This document shows positions 8,539-16,566 of a stretch of 64,000 nt of DNA, piece by piece. The DNA lies in contig CALURK010000005.1 of assembly GCA_944323165.1 (NCBI GenBank), positions 1-64,000 of the forward strand. Direction: 5' to 3'. Each line of letters opens with the position of its first letter. The first letter of the stretch is position 1. The stretch is from Candidatus Gastranaerophilales bacterium. GTDB lineage: Bacteria > Cyanobacteriota > Vampirovibrionia > Gastranaerophilales > Gastranaerophilaceae. Below the pieces are notes generated by a model. It saw only the letters and a list, made by a program, of their open reading frames with translations. It did not search any database and was not told the DNA's origin. Position numbers and translations under genes: made by a program.

Positions 8539-9436
8539 CAGACAGCAGTTAAAATCACAAGTGAAGAAACACATTCCAAAAGATTGGTTATGTGAACTTC
8601 GTATTGCGTATAGAATTGTGATGGAAGCTGTAAATGATATTAAACGTACAGGGATAATCAATCTTGTTATAATTACTACAATGGCTGCTATTTTAACTTT
8701 GTTTGGCGTATTGTTTAGATTTACTTTATCCTTATCTACTTTTGCAAATGAGTTGGGAAATGTACTAGAAATTTCTGTGTATTTAAAGTCTAATGCATCA
8801 TCTTCAATTGTTAAGGATAGAATTTCTGAAATTAAGCATGTAAAATCGGTCACATTAAAAACTAAGGAAGAATCATGGAATAGCTTGAAGCAAGAGTTAG
8901 GCTTGCATGATATTTCAAATCCTTTACCGGACACTTTAAGAGTTAAGGTTGATAAACCTGAGTTTATAGGTGAAGTGTTTAATCAGATTAAGCCAATATC
9001 CGGAGTTGAGGATATGGGGTATGCAAAAGAGTTAGCTAAGAAAATACAAGTTCTTGCTAATGTAGTTAATACGACAATGGTTTTTGTAATAATAATTTCG
9101 GCAGCATTAACTATAACAATTATAAATAATACAATACAGCTGGTAATTCAATCAAGAAAAGATGAAATAGAAATTATGCGGCTTATGGGAGTTAGCAATT
9201 GGTATATAAAAACTCCTCTGATAATGCAAGGTGCTTTTTATGGCTTTGTGTCCTCTGTAATAGCGGTGTTGCCATTAAATTGTATTCAAGGGCTATTAAT
9301 AAATGTGCATAAATTCTTTTTAATACCAAATCCGGTTTATGCGCAAAATATAGTAATAATAACTTTATTAATAATAGGAACTGCATTTGGAGCAATAGGC
9401 AGCTTCCTATCTATAAAGAAACATTTACAAGTATAG
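8528..9436 (+). CDS. ftsX: Cell division permease-like protein FtsX
   Basis: A four-helix membrane protein of the FtsX family, 302 aa from the ATG at 8528. A TTG at 8486 would add 14 residues but the ATG, with GCAGGT upstream and an 11-nt overlap with ftsE, is the better start. The first helix is around INLVIITTMAAILTLFG, then comes the periplasmic ECD (about residues 65-155, with KSVTLKTKEESW), then three C-terminal helices. The ECD normally recruits a septal hydrolase activator such as EnvC or a NlpC/CHAP enzyme; no such gene is adjacent. Confidence 0.92.
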   Translation: MDNSRQQLKSQVKKHIPKDWLCELRIAYRIVMEAVNDIKRTGIINLVIITTMAAILTLFGVLFRFTLSLSTFANELGNVLEISVYLKSNASSSIVKDRISEIKHVKSVTLKTKEESWNSLKQELGLHDISNPLPDTLRVKVDKPEFIGEVFNQIKPISGVEDMGYAKELAKKIQVLANVVNTTMVFVIIISAALTITIINNTIQLVIQSRKDEIEIMRLMGVSNWYIKTPLIMQGAFYGFVSSVIAVLPLNCIQGLLINVHKFFLIPNPVYAQNIVIITLLIIGTAFGAIGSFLSIKKHLQV

Positions 9437-9450
9437 AGCAGGTGATAATA

Positions 9451-10248
9451 ATGGATAAAACAATAGAGTTAGTAAATAGTGTAAAAGATATTCATGCGAT
9501 GCCGAGTGTTATCGTAAAAGCTTTGAATATTATGAAAAAGCCAACAGCAAGTATGAAAGAACTTGGTGATATCGTTATGTATGACCAGTCCTTAACTATA
9601 AAAATATTGGCATTAGTAAATTCTGCATATTATGGCTTTTCTCAACAAATAAGCTCTATCAATATAGCGTTGTCCTTGTTGGGCATGGTAAAGGTTAAGA
9701 ATATTATAGTAGCAGTTGCAATGAAACCTATGATGTCAAATCAAGGTGATAAGGAACTTTGGAAACATTCAATGCGTGTTGCGGCCGGATGTGAGTATTT
9801 GGCTAATTTGACTAAAATTATGGATTCAGACGAAGCTTTTATCGCAGGTTTTGTTCACGATGTCGGTAAAATGGTTTTACATATGTCAAATGAAAAGCTC
9901 TATACAAAAGTCTCGAGTGCCGTAAATGATGGAGCTGATATATTGGATGCAGAACGCAAGTATTTTGATTCTGACCATGTAAAAACAGGCTCTTTGTTAG
10001 CAAAAAGATGGCAATTGCCGATATTGTTGGCTAATATTATTTCGTACCACCATGCACCGTCTTTATCTTCAATTCCTGTCCCTTGTAGTTTGGTATGTCT
10101 TGTAGATACTCTTGTTCAAGATAACTTTAATGCAAATGCAGTGGATAAAGATTTCCTCAAAACTTTAGGTATTGATTTTGCTGATATTCAGGACTTAAGG
10201 GAAGCTATTCTCCAAAAGGCAGAATTACTTATTTCTGAATTAGCATAA
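9451..10248 (+). CDS. HDOD-domain signalling protein
   Basis: A 265-aa protein consisting of an HDOD domain (MPSVIVKALNIMKKP, LTIKILALVNSAYYGF, INIALSLLGMVKVKNI). HDOD domains are HD-like regulatory modules common in motility, chemotaxis and second-messenger pathways and usually lack phosphohydrolase activity. Here an HD pair is present in FVHDVGKM (about residues 135-142), as in many family members, so activity cannot be excluded. The start at ATG 9451 is preferred over GTG 9442 because AGGTGAT lies at the right distance. It follows ftsX by 14 nt and precedes a degenerate receiver/GGDEF protein, suggesting a signalling pair. Confidence 0.85.
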   Translation: MDKTIELVNSVKDIHAMPSVIVKALNIMKKPTASMKELGDIVMYDQSLTIKILALVNSAYYGFSQQISSINIALSLLGMVKVKNIIVAVAMKPMMSNQGDKELWKHSMRVAAGCEYLANLTKIMDSDEAFIAGFVHDVGKMVLHMSNEKLYTKVSSAVNDGADILDAERKYFDSDHVKTGSLLAKRWQLPILLANIISYHHAPSLSSIPVPCSLVCLVDTLVQDNFNANAVDKDFLKTLGIDFADIQDLREAILQKAELLISELA

Positions 10249-10257
10249 GGTGTTGTA

Positions 10258-11454
10258 ATGCAAAGTCAAATAGTTTTAGTATCAGACGATTCTGATTTTT
10301 TTGAGTACATATTTTCAAAACTGCTTCTTAGAAAGAGTGATGAAATTATTAGATTAAGTTTTGATAATGTGCCTGAAAAATTGGATTTGTTATCTCAGGC
10401 TATTTTCGTGATTAATAGTGAAAATTGTGAAGAGTGTACAATTTCTCTATTAGAGATATTGGATTATAGGCCGGCTATTATATTTGCATATAATAATGAT
10501 GAAAAATTCAGAATAAAAGTTTATAAAAAAGGTGCATTTGCTTTTGTAACACCAATAACTTCTGATGAAGAATTGCAAGCTATTTTATTGTCAGCATTAG
10601 GTTTTTCTTCTTTATTGGAAAAGAAATTACAATATAGGGAAATGTTAGTAAATAAGAATTTAATCAAATCTACAAATGAAGTAATATTAGATTATAATTC
10701 AATACTAGATCAGGAGTTGGTAAGAATACAAGAATCTTCTGTTCCATCTGTTTTAGTAGCAATTTCTCCTGATGAAAAGTCTAAATTTAAGTTGCAACCT
10801 AACCAAATAGAAACGGTTATTTTAACTAATATAAGAAAAAATGATATCCTAATGAGCTATGCTGCAAATAAATATTTTTTGTTACTGTATGATACAGATG
10901 TAGATAATGCTAAAAAAATATGGGCAAAGATAAGTTCTCTAATACCTGAGCGCATATATGCAGGATTTGCAAAAACTTTTTCCAAAAATCGTCAACAACT
11001 TGTTAATGAAGCTTTGAATAAGTTGCATGAAGCTATTAATTATGAAAAAGTGTATTCAAATATGTTAAGCAATTCTGCGGATTCCGGCAAAAAGAATTTT
11101 AAACAGTTTAGGCAAGATTTGAACAAGAAAATAGAACAAGTGGTCGTTCCTGTTTTTTATCATATAAAACAAAAATATAGCGAAAAGTTATTTGGGATTG
11201 TGATTGAGCAAAAAAATGAAGAAGGTTGCAGTTATCTGGAATTGAAAAGTAGGTTTGCAATAGCAAGGTTTAAAATTTCAGCTCCCGGGTTTGCTAATAT
11301 AAATATAGATATAACATTTTCATCATCGCCAAATAACATTGATGCAAAAAGAATTTCTCTTACCCCGGAAGAGTTAGAAGCCGGTTTGTTAGAGGATTTA
11401 TTAGAACAGTTTATTTTAGAGTTTAAAAAGGAGGCTGAAAATGGTACAACTTAA
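10258..11454 (+). CDS. Degenerate receiver plus degenerate GGDEF-like protein
   Basis: A 398-aa protein. Residues 1-120 resemble a CheY-like receiver (QIVLVSDDSDFFEYIF, then a strand AIIFAYNNDEKF and KKGAFAFVTPI). Acidic residues remain in the first loop, but the usual phospho-Asp position on strand 3 is not evident. Residues 140-270 resemble a GGDEF fold (VLVAISPDEKSKF, IRKNDILMSYAANKYFLLL) with the GGDEF motif replaced by AANKYF, so diguanylate cyclase activity is unlikely. Residues 280-398 are unassigned. It lies 9 nt after the HDOD gene and overlaps the hydrolase gene downstream by 14 nt. A scaffold or nucleotide-sensing role is inference. Confidence 0.6.
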   Translation: MQSQIVLVSDDSDFFEYIFSKLLLRKSDEIIRLSFDNVPEKLDLLSQAIFVINSENCEECTISLLEILDYRPAIIFAYNNDEKFRIKVYKKGAFAFVTPITSDEELQAILLSALGFSSLLEKKLQYREMLVNKNLIKSTNEVILDYNSILDQELVRIQESSVPSVLVAISPDEKSKFKLQPNQIETVILTNIRKNDILMSYAANKYFLLLYDTDVDNAKKIWAKISSLIPERIYAGFAKTFSKNRQQLVNEALNKLHEAINYEKVYSNMLSNSADSGKKNFKQFRQDLNKKIEQVVVPVFYHIKQKYSEKLFGIVIEQKNEEGCSYLELKSRFAIARFKISAPGFANINIDITFSSSPNNIDAKRISLTPEELEAGLLEDLLEQFILEFKKEAENGTT

Positions 11455-11989
11455 TATTGAAGAAAGTCTTATTTTAATAATAGATGTTCAGGAAAGATTA
11501 TTAAATGCAGTTTTTAACAAAGATATTTTATCAAAAAAGTCTGCTATAATAGCACAGGCTTCAAAAATTTTGGATATCCCAGTAGTTGTAACTGAACAGT
11601 ATCCAAAAGGTTTGGGAAATACTATTCCTGAAATAAAAGATGCTTTGAATGAATCCACAAGTTACTATGAAAAAACAGCATTTTCTGCGCTAGAAGATCC
11701 TGAGATCGCAAACAAAATTAAAGAATTTGGGAAAAAGCAGATAATAATTTTTGGAATAGAAACACATATTTGCGTTAATCAAACCGTTGCAGCCCTTATT
11801 AAGGAAGGATATGACGTAAGTGTTATAAAAGATGCTTGCGGAAGTCGTGCAGAAGCGGAATATAATGCTGGTTTGGATAGAATGAAAGAGAACGGAGCTC
11901 ATATATTAACAACCGAAATTGCTTTATTTGAATGGCTAAAGGGCGCAAAACACCCTAAGTTTAAAGAAGTACAAAGTTTGATTAAGTAA
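11441..11989 (+). CDS. Isochorismatase-family cysteine hydrolase
   Basis: A 182-aa cysteine hydrolase of the isochorismatase/nicotinamidase-related superfamily, closest in style to YcaC-type proteins. The catalytic triad is readable: Asp15 in IIDVQERL, Lys in the SYYEKTAFSA region, and Cys in GIETHICVNQT. These enzymes hydrolyse amides or related bonds; the substrate here is unknown. It overlaps the preceding gene by 14 nt and overlaps the end of the convergent minus-strand gene by 8 nt. Confidence 0.87.
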   Translation: MVQLNIEESLILIIDVQERLLNAVFNKDILSKKSAIIAQASKILDIPVVVTEQYPKGLGNTIPEIKDALNESTSYYEKTAFSALEDPEIANKIKEFGKKQIIIFGIETHICVNQTVAALIKEGYDVSVIKDACGSRAEAEYNAGLDRMKENGAHILTTEIALFEWLKGAKHPKFKEVQSLIK

Positions 11990-13031
11990 GTTTGTCAATT
12001 TTTAATAATGCTTTTTTTAACCGGTCTAATTTCGCCTTATTGCTTCCAAGACCGGTTAGTAGCATTGTAGATTTTTCATTAGTTCTTTCATCTTCAATGT
12101 CAAACTTTTCAAATAGAATTTCTGAAAGTTCAAAACCGCTCAAACCATTCTTTTTTATCAAGATCTTTGTAATATCATCCCCATAAAATTCTATGTTTTT
12201 TATGTTTTTTTTCAAATCTTGAATTTCACTAATAAGACTTTCAAGCTGTTTTTTGCCTTTTGCAGAGTTTAAAAAGTTTATATTTGCCTCAATAGTCGCA
12301 AGCATTGGATAAGAAGGCGAAGTTGTATTTATCATCTTTAGAGCAACAGAAACATCTAAATCGCAGTTAGAATGCAAAAGGGCTGTAGGATTAATACCAC
12401 CGGCGGTTTTGTGCAACGATTGAACGGTAAAGTCTGCATAATTTATAGCGCTCATTGGTAATTTATCAGAGAAAGGATAAAGAGCTCCGTGCGCTTCGTC
12501 AACAATAAGGTAAACTCCATAGTTTTTGCAAATATTGCTAATTTCAGCAATATCAGAAACAATGCCTTCATAGCTTGGAGAAGTAATTACTATTGCTTTA
12601 GGCTTGTGTTCAATAAAAAGTTGTTCCAGATAGTTGCAATCTATTTTTTCGTAAATTCCCCAATCCGAGTTATAAGGAAGTTTATATTCAATAATATTTG
12701 CTCCTGCAAGAATAGCTCCATTTTTGTGGCATTTGTGTGAATGTTCCCATATAAGGATTTTATCTCCTCGCTTACAGCAGGTAAGAATTGCTGCAATTAT
12801 ACCGCTTGTAGAGCCGTTTGTTAAAAATTTAGTGCATTTAGTTTTATAAATTTTACTAGCCTTTATTTCTGCTTTTTCAAGAGCTTCTTCCGGATTAAGA
12901 GCCTCAATTTCAGAAATATCACTCCTGTACCACTGGTAAAATTTGTGCATTATGCATAAATTTTTATCATGACTTGGTGTGGTAAAAAGTATTTTTCTAT
13001 TTTTTTTCTTCAAAATTGATATTAAACTCAT
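11982..13031 (-). CDS. Short Orn/Lys/Arg decarboxylase-like PLP protein
   Basis: A 349-aa fold-type I PLP enzyme resembling the major domain of Orn/Lys/Arg decarboxylases. Visible are FLTNGSTSGIIAAI (cofactor phosphate site), IVDEAHGALYPF (cofactor-binding Asp and substrate His) and the Schiff-base Lys in QSLHKTAGG. Full-length decarboxylases of this family run to about 480-750 aa and carry a C-terminal domain; this protein ends near where that domain would begin. It may be a decarboxylase relative or an amino acid lyase. The ATG has no Shine-Dalgarno site; TGT-TAAAAT lies 6 nt upstream, the leaderless arrangement seen elsewhere in this window. Confidence 0.75.
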   Translation of the reverse strand: MSLISILKKKNRKILFTTPSHDKNLCIMHKFYQWYRSDISEIEALNPEEALEKAEIKASKIYKTKCTKFLTNGSTSGIIAAILTCCKRGDKILIWEHSHKCHKNGAILAGANIIEYKLPYNSDWGIYEKIDCNYLEQLFIEHKPKAIVITSPSYEGIVSDIAEISNICKNYGVYLIVDEAHGALYPFSDKLPMSAINYADFTVQSLHKTAGGINPTALLHSNCDLDVSVALKMINTTSPSYPMLATIEANINFLNSAKGKKQLESLISEIQDLKKNIKNIEFYGDDITKILIKKNGLSGFELSEILFEKFDIEDERTNEKSTMLLTGLGSNKAKLDRLKKALLKIDKLT

Positions 13032-13037
13032 AAAACA

Positions 13038-13046
13038 ATTTTAACA
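13038..13046 (-). promoter_or_regulatory. Extended -10 placed for a leaderless mRNA
   Basis: On the minus strand TGT-TAAAAT is followed by 6 nt (TGTTTT) and then the ATG at 13031. The expected transcription start falls on or next to the start codon. Confidence 0.55.
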
Positions 13047-13129
13047 AAAACAAGAAAAATATGAATAAGTGTATTTTGTACGTTTTAAAAATTACTCTAA
13101 AGTATTACTATTTTTGCGTTACAACCCTC

Positions 13130-13158
13130 TTGAGAATGGATTAAGTGTATGATATAAT
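13130..13158 (+). promoter_or_regulatory. Sigma-70 promoter of the structured leader
   Basis: TTGAGA (13130-13135), a 17-nt spacer, and TATAAT (13153-13158) with TG at the extended -10 position. The predicted start near 13165 leaves a leader of about 160 nt before the glycosidase gene. Confidence 0.75.
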
Positions 13159-13164
13159 AATAGT

Positions 13165-13310
13165 AGAGAATGTAATAAGTTCTTGAAGCGTAATTCGAAA
13201 ATAAGATTTTCGGATGTGAAAACTAAAGTTTTCAAAGAGTGCTACCAATGGCACAGGAGTGTTATAGCCCCACACCACTCTTTAATAAAAAAGGTATCTG
13301 TTACTTAAGA
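13165..13310 (+). ncRNA. Structured 5' leader, possible cis-regulatory RNA
   Basis: The leader between the promoter and the phosphodiester glycosidase gene contains three successive helices: 13196-13212 (CGAAAAT/ATTTTCG), 13218-13233 (GAAAAC/GTTTTC) and 13234-13283 (AAAGAGTG/CACTCTTT). Inside the third, a second copy of GAGTG (13257-13261) can compete for the same CACTC, and GTGC/GCAC (13239-13254) gives a further hairpin. Mutually exclusive pairing is a hallmark of switching leaders, but no known riboswitch class is recognised here. A free-standing small RNA is an alternative. Confidence 0.4.
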
Positions 13311-13326
13311 CAAAATGGTGAGAGCA

Positions 13327-14547
13327 ATGGATACGATATTATTACATAGACCCCAGTTTGAGAAAGTTGCGACAAGCGCAGCAGGAATAGGTATTGCAAT
13401 ATGCTTATTGGTAGGTCAAAATTCATTATTATCAGCTAACGACATAGGTAATATAACAGGAATTTCTCCAACATTAAATTATGTACAGGAACATCAAAAG
13501 CACGATGAGTTATTTTTTGAAGAAGAAATTTCACAAAAATACAAAGGTTTACAAGTAGAAGAAGTTGAGAAAGGCGTTAAACATGTCAGAATGATAAAAT
13601 TTTATAAGAACAAACCCGTTAGAATAAATATCGTTGAGATGTCTTTAGGGGTAAATCAGGGACTAGCTGTCGAACCGGCAATAGCTTCTGACACTTTGTC
13701 ATCAAGGCGAACAATAACTAACATTGCCGGTAGAGATAATGCAATAGTTGCAATAAATGGAGGTTATTTTAAACCTCAGACAGGTGTTCCGCTCGGTACG
13801 CTGATGATAAACAAAAAAGTATACACGGGCCCGATATATGACAGAGTTGCAATGGGTATTTTTGATAACGGGTTTGAGATGGCGCGGGTTCAGTTAAGAG
13901 CCGAATTAAAAACAAATTTAGGAGGGATAAAAATTGATAATGTCAATCAGCCTAGAATGTTGTCAGTGCATACAATTGTATATACGCCGGATTGGGGCGA
14001 ATATTCTCCGCCTTCTCCGAAGTATGGTATGCAATTAGTTATATCGAACGGGAAGCTAATGCGAGCCAATTATTCTCGAAATAAAATTCCAGAAGACGGT
14101 TATGTAATAGTTGGTCCGCAAAAAGAATTAAAAAAAATAGTAAGTGCAAGGAAGTTTAAGTTAGATATAAATCTCAACCCTGAATGGAAAAATGTTAATC
14201 ATATAATAAGTGGTGGTCCATATTTAGTAAAAAATGGTGATATTTATGTCGATATGACAGCCCAAAAACTAGCCTCAGTTGGCGGAAGAAATCCACGAAC
14301 AGCTGTAGGTTACACAAAAGATAATCATTTAATAATGTTAACTGCTGACGGAAGAGAAGGCGTATCAATTGGTTTAACATTGATGGAATTAGCAAATCTA
14401 ATGAAAGAATTAGGTTGTGTAAACGCAATGAACCTTGATGGTGGCGGATCAACCGTAATGTATGTAAACGGTAAAGTTGTGAATAAGCCTGCCGTACAGG
14501 GAGGTATTCCTCTTTCTCATACACTAATGGTAAGAAAAATAAGCTAG
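13327..14547 (+). CDS. Phosphodiester glycosidase (NAGPA/DUF2233) family, exported
   Basis: A 406-aa protein with an N-terminal hydrophobic segment (AAGIGIAICLLVGQ) that should direct it across or into the inner membrane. The C-terminal 250 residues match the phosphodiester glycosidase/NAGPA domain used by envelope polysaccharide and sugar-phosphodiester enzymes: AINGGYFKPQTGVPLGTLMI, ISGGPYLVKNG, RNPRTAVGYTKD and NAMNLDGGGSTVMYVNG. It probably acts on glycans in the periplasm. ATG 13327 has GGTGAG just upstream; ATG 13315 lacks a ribosome site. It is preceded by a long structured leader, which suggests post-transcriptional control. Confidence 0.82.
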   Translation: MDTILLHRPQFEKVATSAAGIGIAICLLVGQNSLLSANDIGNITGISPTLNYVQEHQKHDELFFEEEISQKYKGLQVEEVEKGVKHVRMIKFYKNKPVRINIVEMSLGVNQGLAVEPAIASDTLSSRRTITNIAGRDNAIVAINGGYFKPQTGVPLGTLMINKKVYTGPIYDRVAMGIFDNGFEMARVQLRAELKTNLGGIKIDNVNQPRMLSVHTIVYTPDWGEYSPPSPKYGMQLVISNGKLMRANYSRNKIPEDGYVIVGPQKELKKIVSARKFKLDINLNPEWKNVNHIISGGPYLVKNGDIYVDMTAQKLASVGGRNPRTAVGYTKDNHLIMLTADGREGVSIGLTLMELANLMKELGCVNAMNLDGGGSTVMYVNGKVVNKPAVQGGIPLSHTLMVRKIS

Positions 14548-14595
14548 AATTTATTTTCCATAATACATATATACCCCTATGGAAGTAAACAAACT

Positions 14596-14626
14596 GCCCG
14601 TTTCTGAAAATTTTTCAGGAGCGGGT
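14596..14626 (+). terminator. Probable terminator after the glycosidase gene
   Basis: A long hairpin with an outer CCCG/CGGG stem and an inner CTGAAAA/TTTTCAG stem. The T-tract after it is poor, so efficiency is uncertain. Confidence 0.5.
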
Positions 14627-14667
14627 TTGAGTATTTTATCAATAATAATTAAGAAAAAATAAACTTT

Positions 14668-14682
14668 ATCCGAATATCGGAT
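14668..14682. promoter_or_regulatory. 15-nt inverted repeat in the grpE promoter region
   Basis: ATCCGA-ATA-TCGGAT lies about 50 nt before grpE, just upstream of two TATAAT boxes (14692-14697 and 14703-14708). Its position suits an operator. It does not match the CIRCE element. Confidence 0.4.
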
Positions 14683-14731
14683 TTGATACCATATAATTGT
14701 TGTATAATAATATTTAATAAGGGGGCATATT

Positions 14732-15364
14732 ATGAAAAATCCATTTAAAGGGGTAAATGAAGAGGCAAATGAAGAAATAAATGAAAAAAATTTAGCTGAT
14801 AATAATGAGGGTTTAGCAGAAGAAGTAAAAGCAGATGAGGAAAAATTGGCTGCCGAAAATTCTGAAGCTGAGGTTAAAGAAAAATTAGATGTTGAGGATG
14901 TTGAAGAGGAAGAAAAAAAAGATCCTCTTCAAGAAAAGTACGATAATTTAAATAATCAGTACATAAGATTAGCAGCAGATTTTGAGAACTATAGAAAGCG
15001 TCATGAACAGGAAAGAGAAGCTTTGTTAAAGTATGGTGCTGAAAATACTTTAAAGAAAATGATAGAAGTTCTTGATAATTTTGAAAGAGGTATGAAGGCA
15101 ATTGAAACCGTTCAGGATTGTGAAAAGGTTAAAGAATGCTATAATTTGGCGTACAAAAACTTTACAGATGTACTAACTAAGGCTGGATTGGAAGCTATAA
15201 AAGCTGAAGGCGAACAGTTTGATCCAAATTATCATGAAGCAGTAATGCAGACTCCAACATCAGATAAGCCTGAACATACAATTATAGCAGAATTACAAAA
15301 GGGATATAAATTAGGAGATAAGGTCTTAAGACCGACACTGGTCAATGTAGCCGTATCAGAGTAG
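14732..15364 (+). CDS. grpE: Nucleotide exchange factor GrpE
   Basis: A 210-aa GrpE that releases ADP from DnaK. The first 65 residues are an acidic, Glu/Asn/Lys-rich disordered tail. The coiled coil with NQYIRLAADFENYRKR follows, then the four-helix bundle and beta wing ending in KVLRPTLVNVAVS, the family C-terminal hallmark. A GGGGG ribosome site precedes the ATG. dnaJ follows after 27 nt; dnaK is not in this window, so the usual grpE-dnaK-dnaJ order is broken here. Confidence 0.95.
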   Translation: MKNPFKGVNEEANEEINEKNLADNNEGLAEEVKADEEKLAAENSEAEVKEKLDVEDVEEEEKKDPLQEKYDNLNNQYIRLAADFENYRKRHEQEREALLKYGAENTLKKMIEVLDNFERGMKAIETVQDCEKVKECYNLAYKNFTDVLTKAGLEAIKAEGEQFDPNYHEAVMQTPTSDKPEHTIIAELQKGYKLGDKVLRPTLVNVAVSE

Positions 15365-15391
15365 GCGCAGTAAGGAAAATAGAGAATAGCA

Positions 15392-16519
15392 ATGAGTGAT
15401 TATTATGAAATATTAGGCGTGTCAAGGAACGCCTCGAAGGAAGAAATAAAAAGCGCATTTAGAAAAATGGCGCGTAAGTGGCATCCGGACGTCAATAAGG
15501 CTCCTGAGGCTGAAGCAAAGTTTAAAGAATTAGGTAAAGCGTATGAAACCTTAATGGACGATGAGAAGCGTGCTACCTATGACAGATTTGGTGAAGATGG
15601 CTTAAAGAATGCAGGTTTTAATACTCAAGGACCTTTTGCTGGTGGCTTTGGAGATTTGGATGAAGTCTTTAACTCTTTCTTTGGAGGTTTTGGCTTTGGC
15701 GGTGGAAACAGTAGGAGAGCCGATCCTAATGCGCCTAAAAGAGGTGATGATTTAAGACTTGATATAGAAATAGAGTTTGAAGAAGCAGTATTTGGGTTAA
15801 CGAAGGAAATAACAATTGATCATTTGGAAACTTGTGCTTCTTGTAAGGGAACCGGCGCTAAGGAGGGTGCAAAACCCGAAACTTGTAAAACTTGTGGTGG
15901 AACGGGCTCTATTCAGCAAACAACAAGAACTGTTTTAGGTCATTTTACCCAAATAGTAACTTGTCCTCACTGTCATGGTAAGGGAACTGTTATTTCAAAT
16001 CCTTGTCCTGACTGCCATGGAGAAGGTAGAAAGACCGTAGAGAAAAAAATAGAATTGAAAATTCCAGCTGGTGTCGATAACGGCTCAAGAATGCGCTTAT
16101 CTCACGAAGGTGATGCCGGTATTAATGGTGGTGTTGCAGGCGATTTGTATGTTGTAGTGCATGTAAAACCTTCATTATATTTTAAACGTGATGGAATGAA
16201 TGTGTTTACAAAATTAGAAATATCTCCGGCACAGGCGGTTCTGGGTGATGTGGTTACAATAAAAACTCTTGACGGTGATAGAGAAGTTTCTATTCCGGCA
16301 GGAATTCAGCATGGTGAGAGTGTTAAAATTAGAGGGGCAGGAGTCCCGAATCTCTCAAAACCAAGTGTAAGAGGCGAACACGTTGTTGTTATTGGTATAA
16401 AAATTCCTGCACATATTTCTAATGATGAAAAAGTTTTATATGAAAAATTATACGAAATACAGGCAGGACGCAAAGCAAAAGGCTCTGTAAAAGAACGCAT
16501 AAAAGGTGTTTTTAAATAA
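15392..16519 (+). CDS. dnaJ: Chaperone DnaJ (type I)
   Basis: A 375-aa full-length type I Hsp40. The J domain with HPD ([10 protein letters not shown], about residues 30-40) is followed by a Gly/Phe region (GGFGFGGG), four zinc-binding repeats ([32 protein letters not shown]) and the C-terminal substrate-binding domains. It stimulates DnaK ATPase and delivers unfolded clients. It is co-transcribed with grpE and probably with the propeller and methyltransferase genes downstream. Confidence 0.96.
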   Translation: MSDYYEILGVSRNASKEEIKSAFRKMARKWHPDVNKAPEAEAKFKELGKAYETLMDDEKRATYDRFGEDGLKNAGFNTQGPFAGGFGDLDEVFNSFFGGFGFGGGNSRRADPNAPKRGDDLRLDIEIEFEEAVFGLTKEITIDHLETCASCKGTGAKEGAKPETCKTCGGTGSIQQTTRTVLGHFTQIVTCPHCHGKGTVISNPCPDCHGEGRKTVEKKIELKIPAGVDNGSRMRLSHEGDAGINGGVAGDLYVVVHVKPSLYFKRDGMNVFTKLEISPAQAVLGDVVTIKTLDGDREVSIPAGIQHGESVKIRGAGVPNLSKPSVRGEHVVVIGIKIPAHISNDEKVLYEKLYEIQAGRKAKGSVKERIKGVFK

Positions 16520-16566
16520 ATAAAATTATGGTAAAATAAAATGTATTGGAATGCGTTGGAGAGATG

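Noticed and set aside
14641-14731. CIRCE element upstream of grpE
   Set aside because: The repeat found is ATCCGA/TCGGAT, not TTAGCACTC/GAGTGCTAA.
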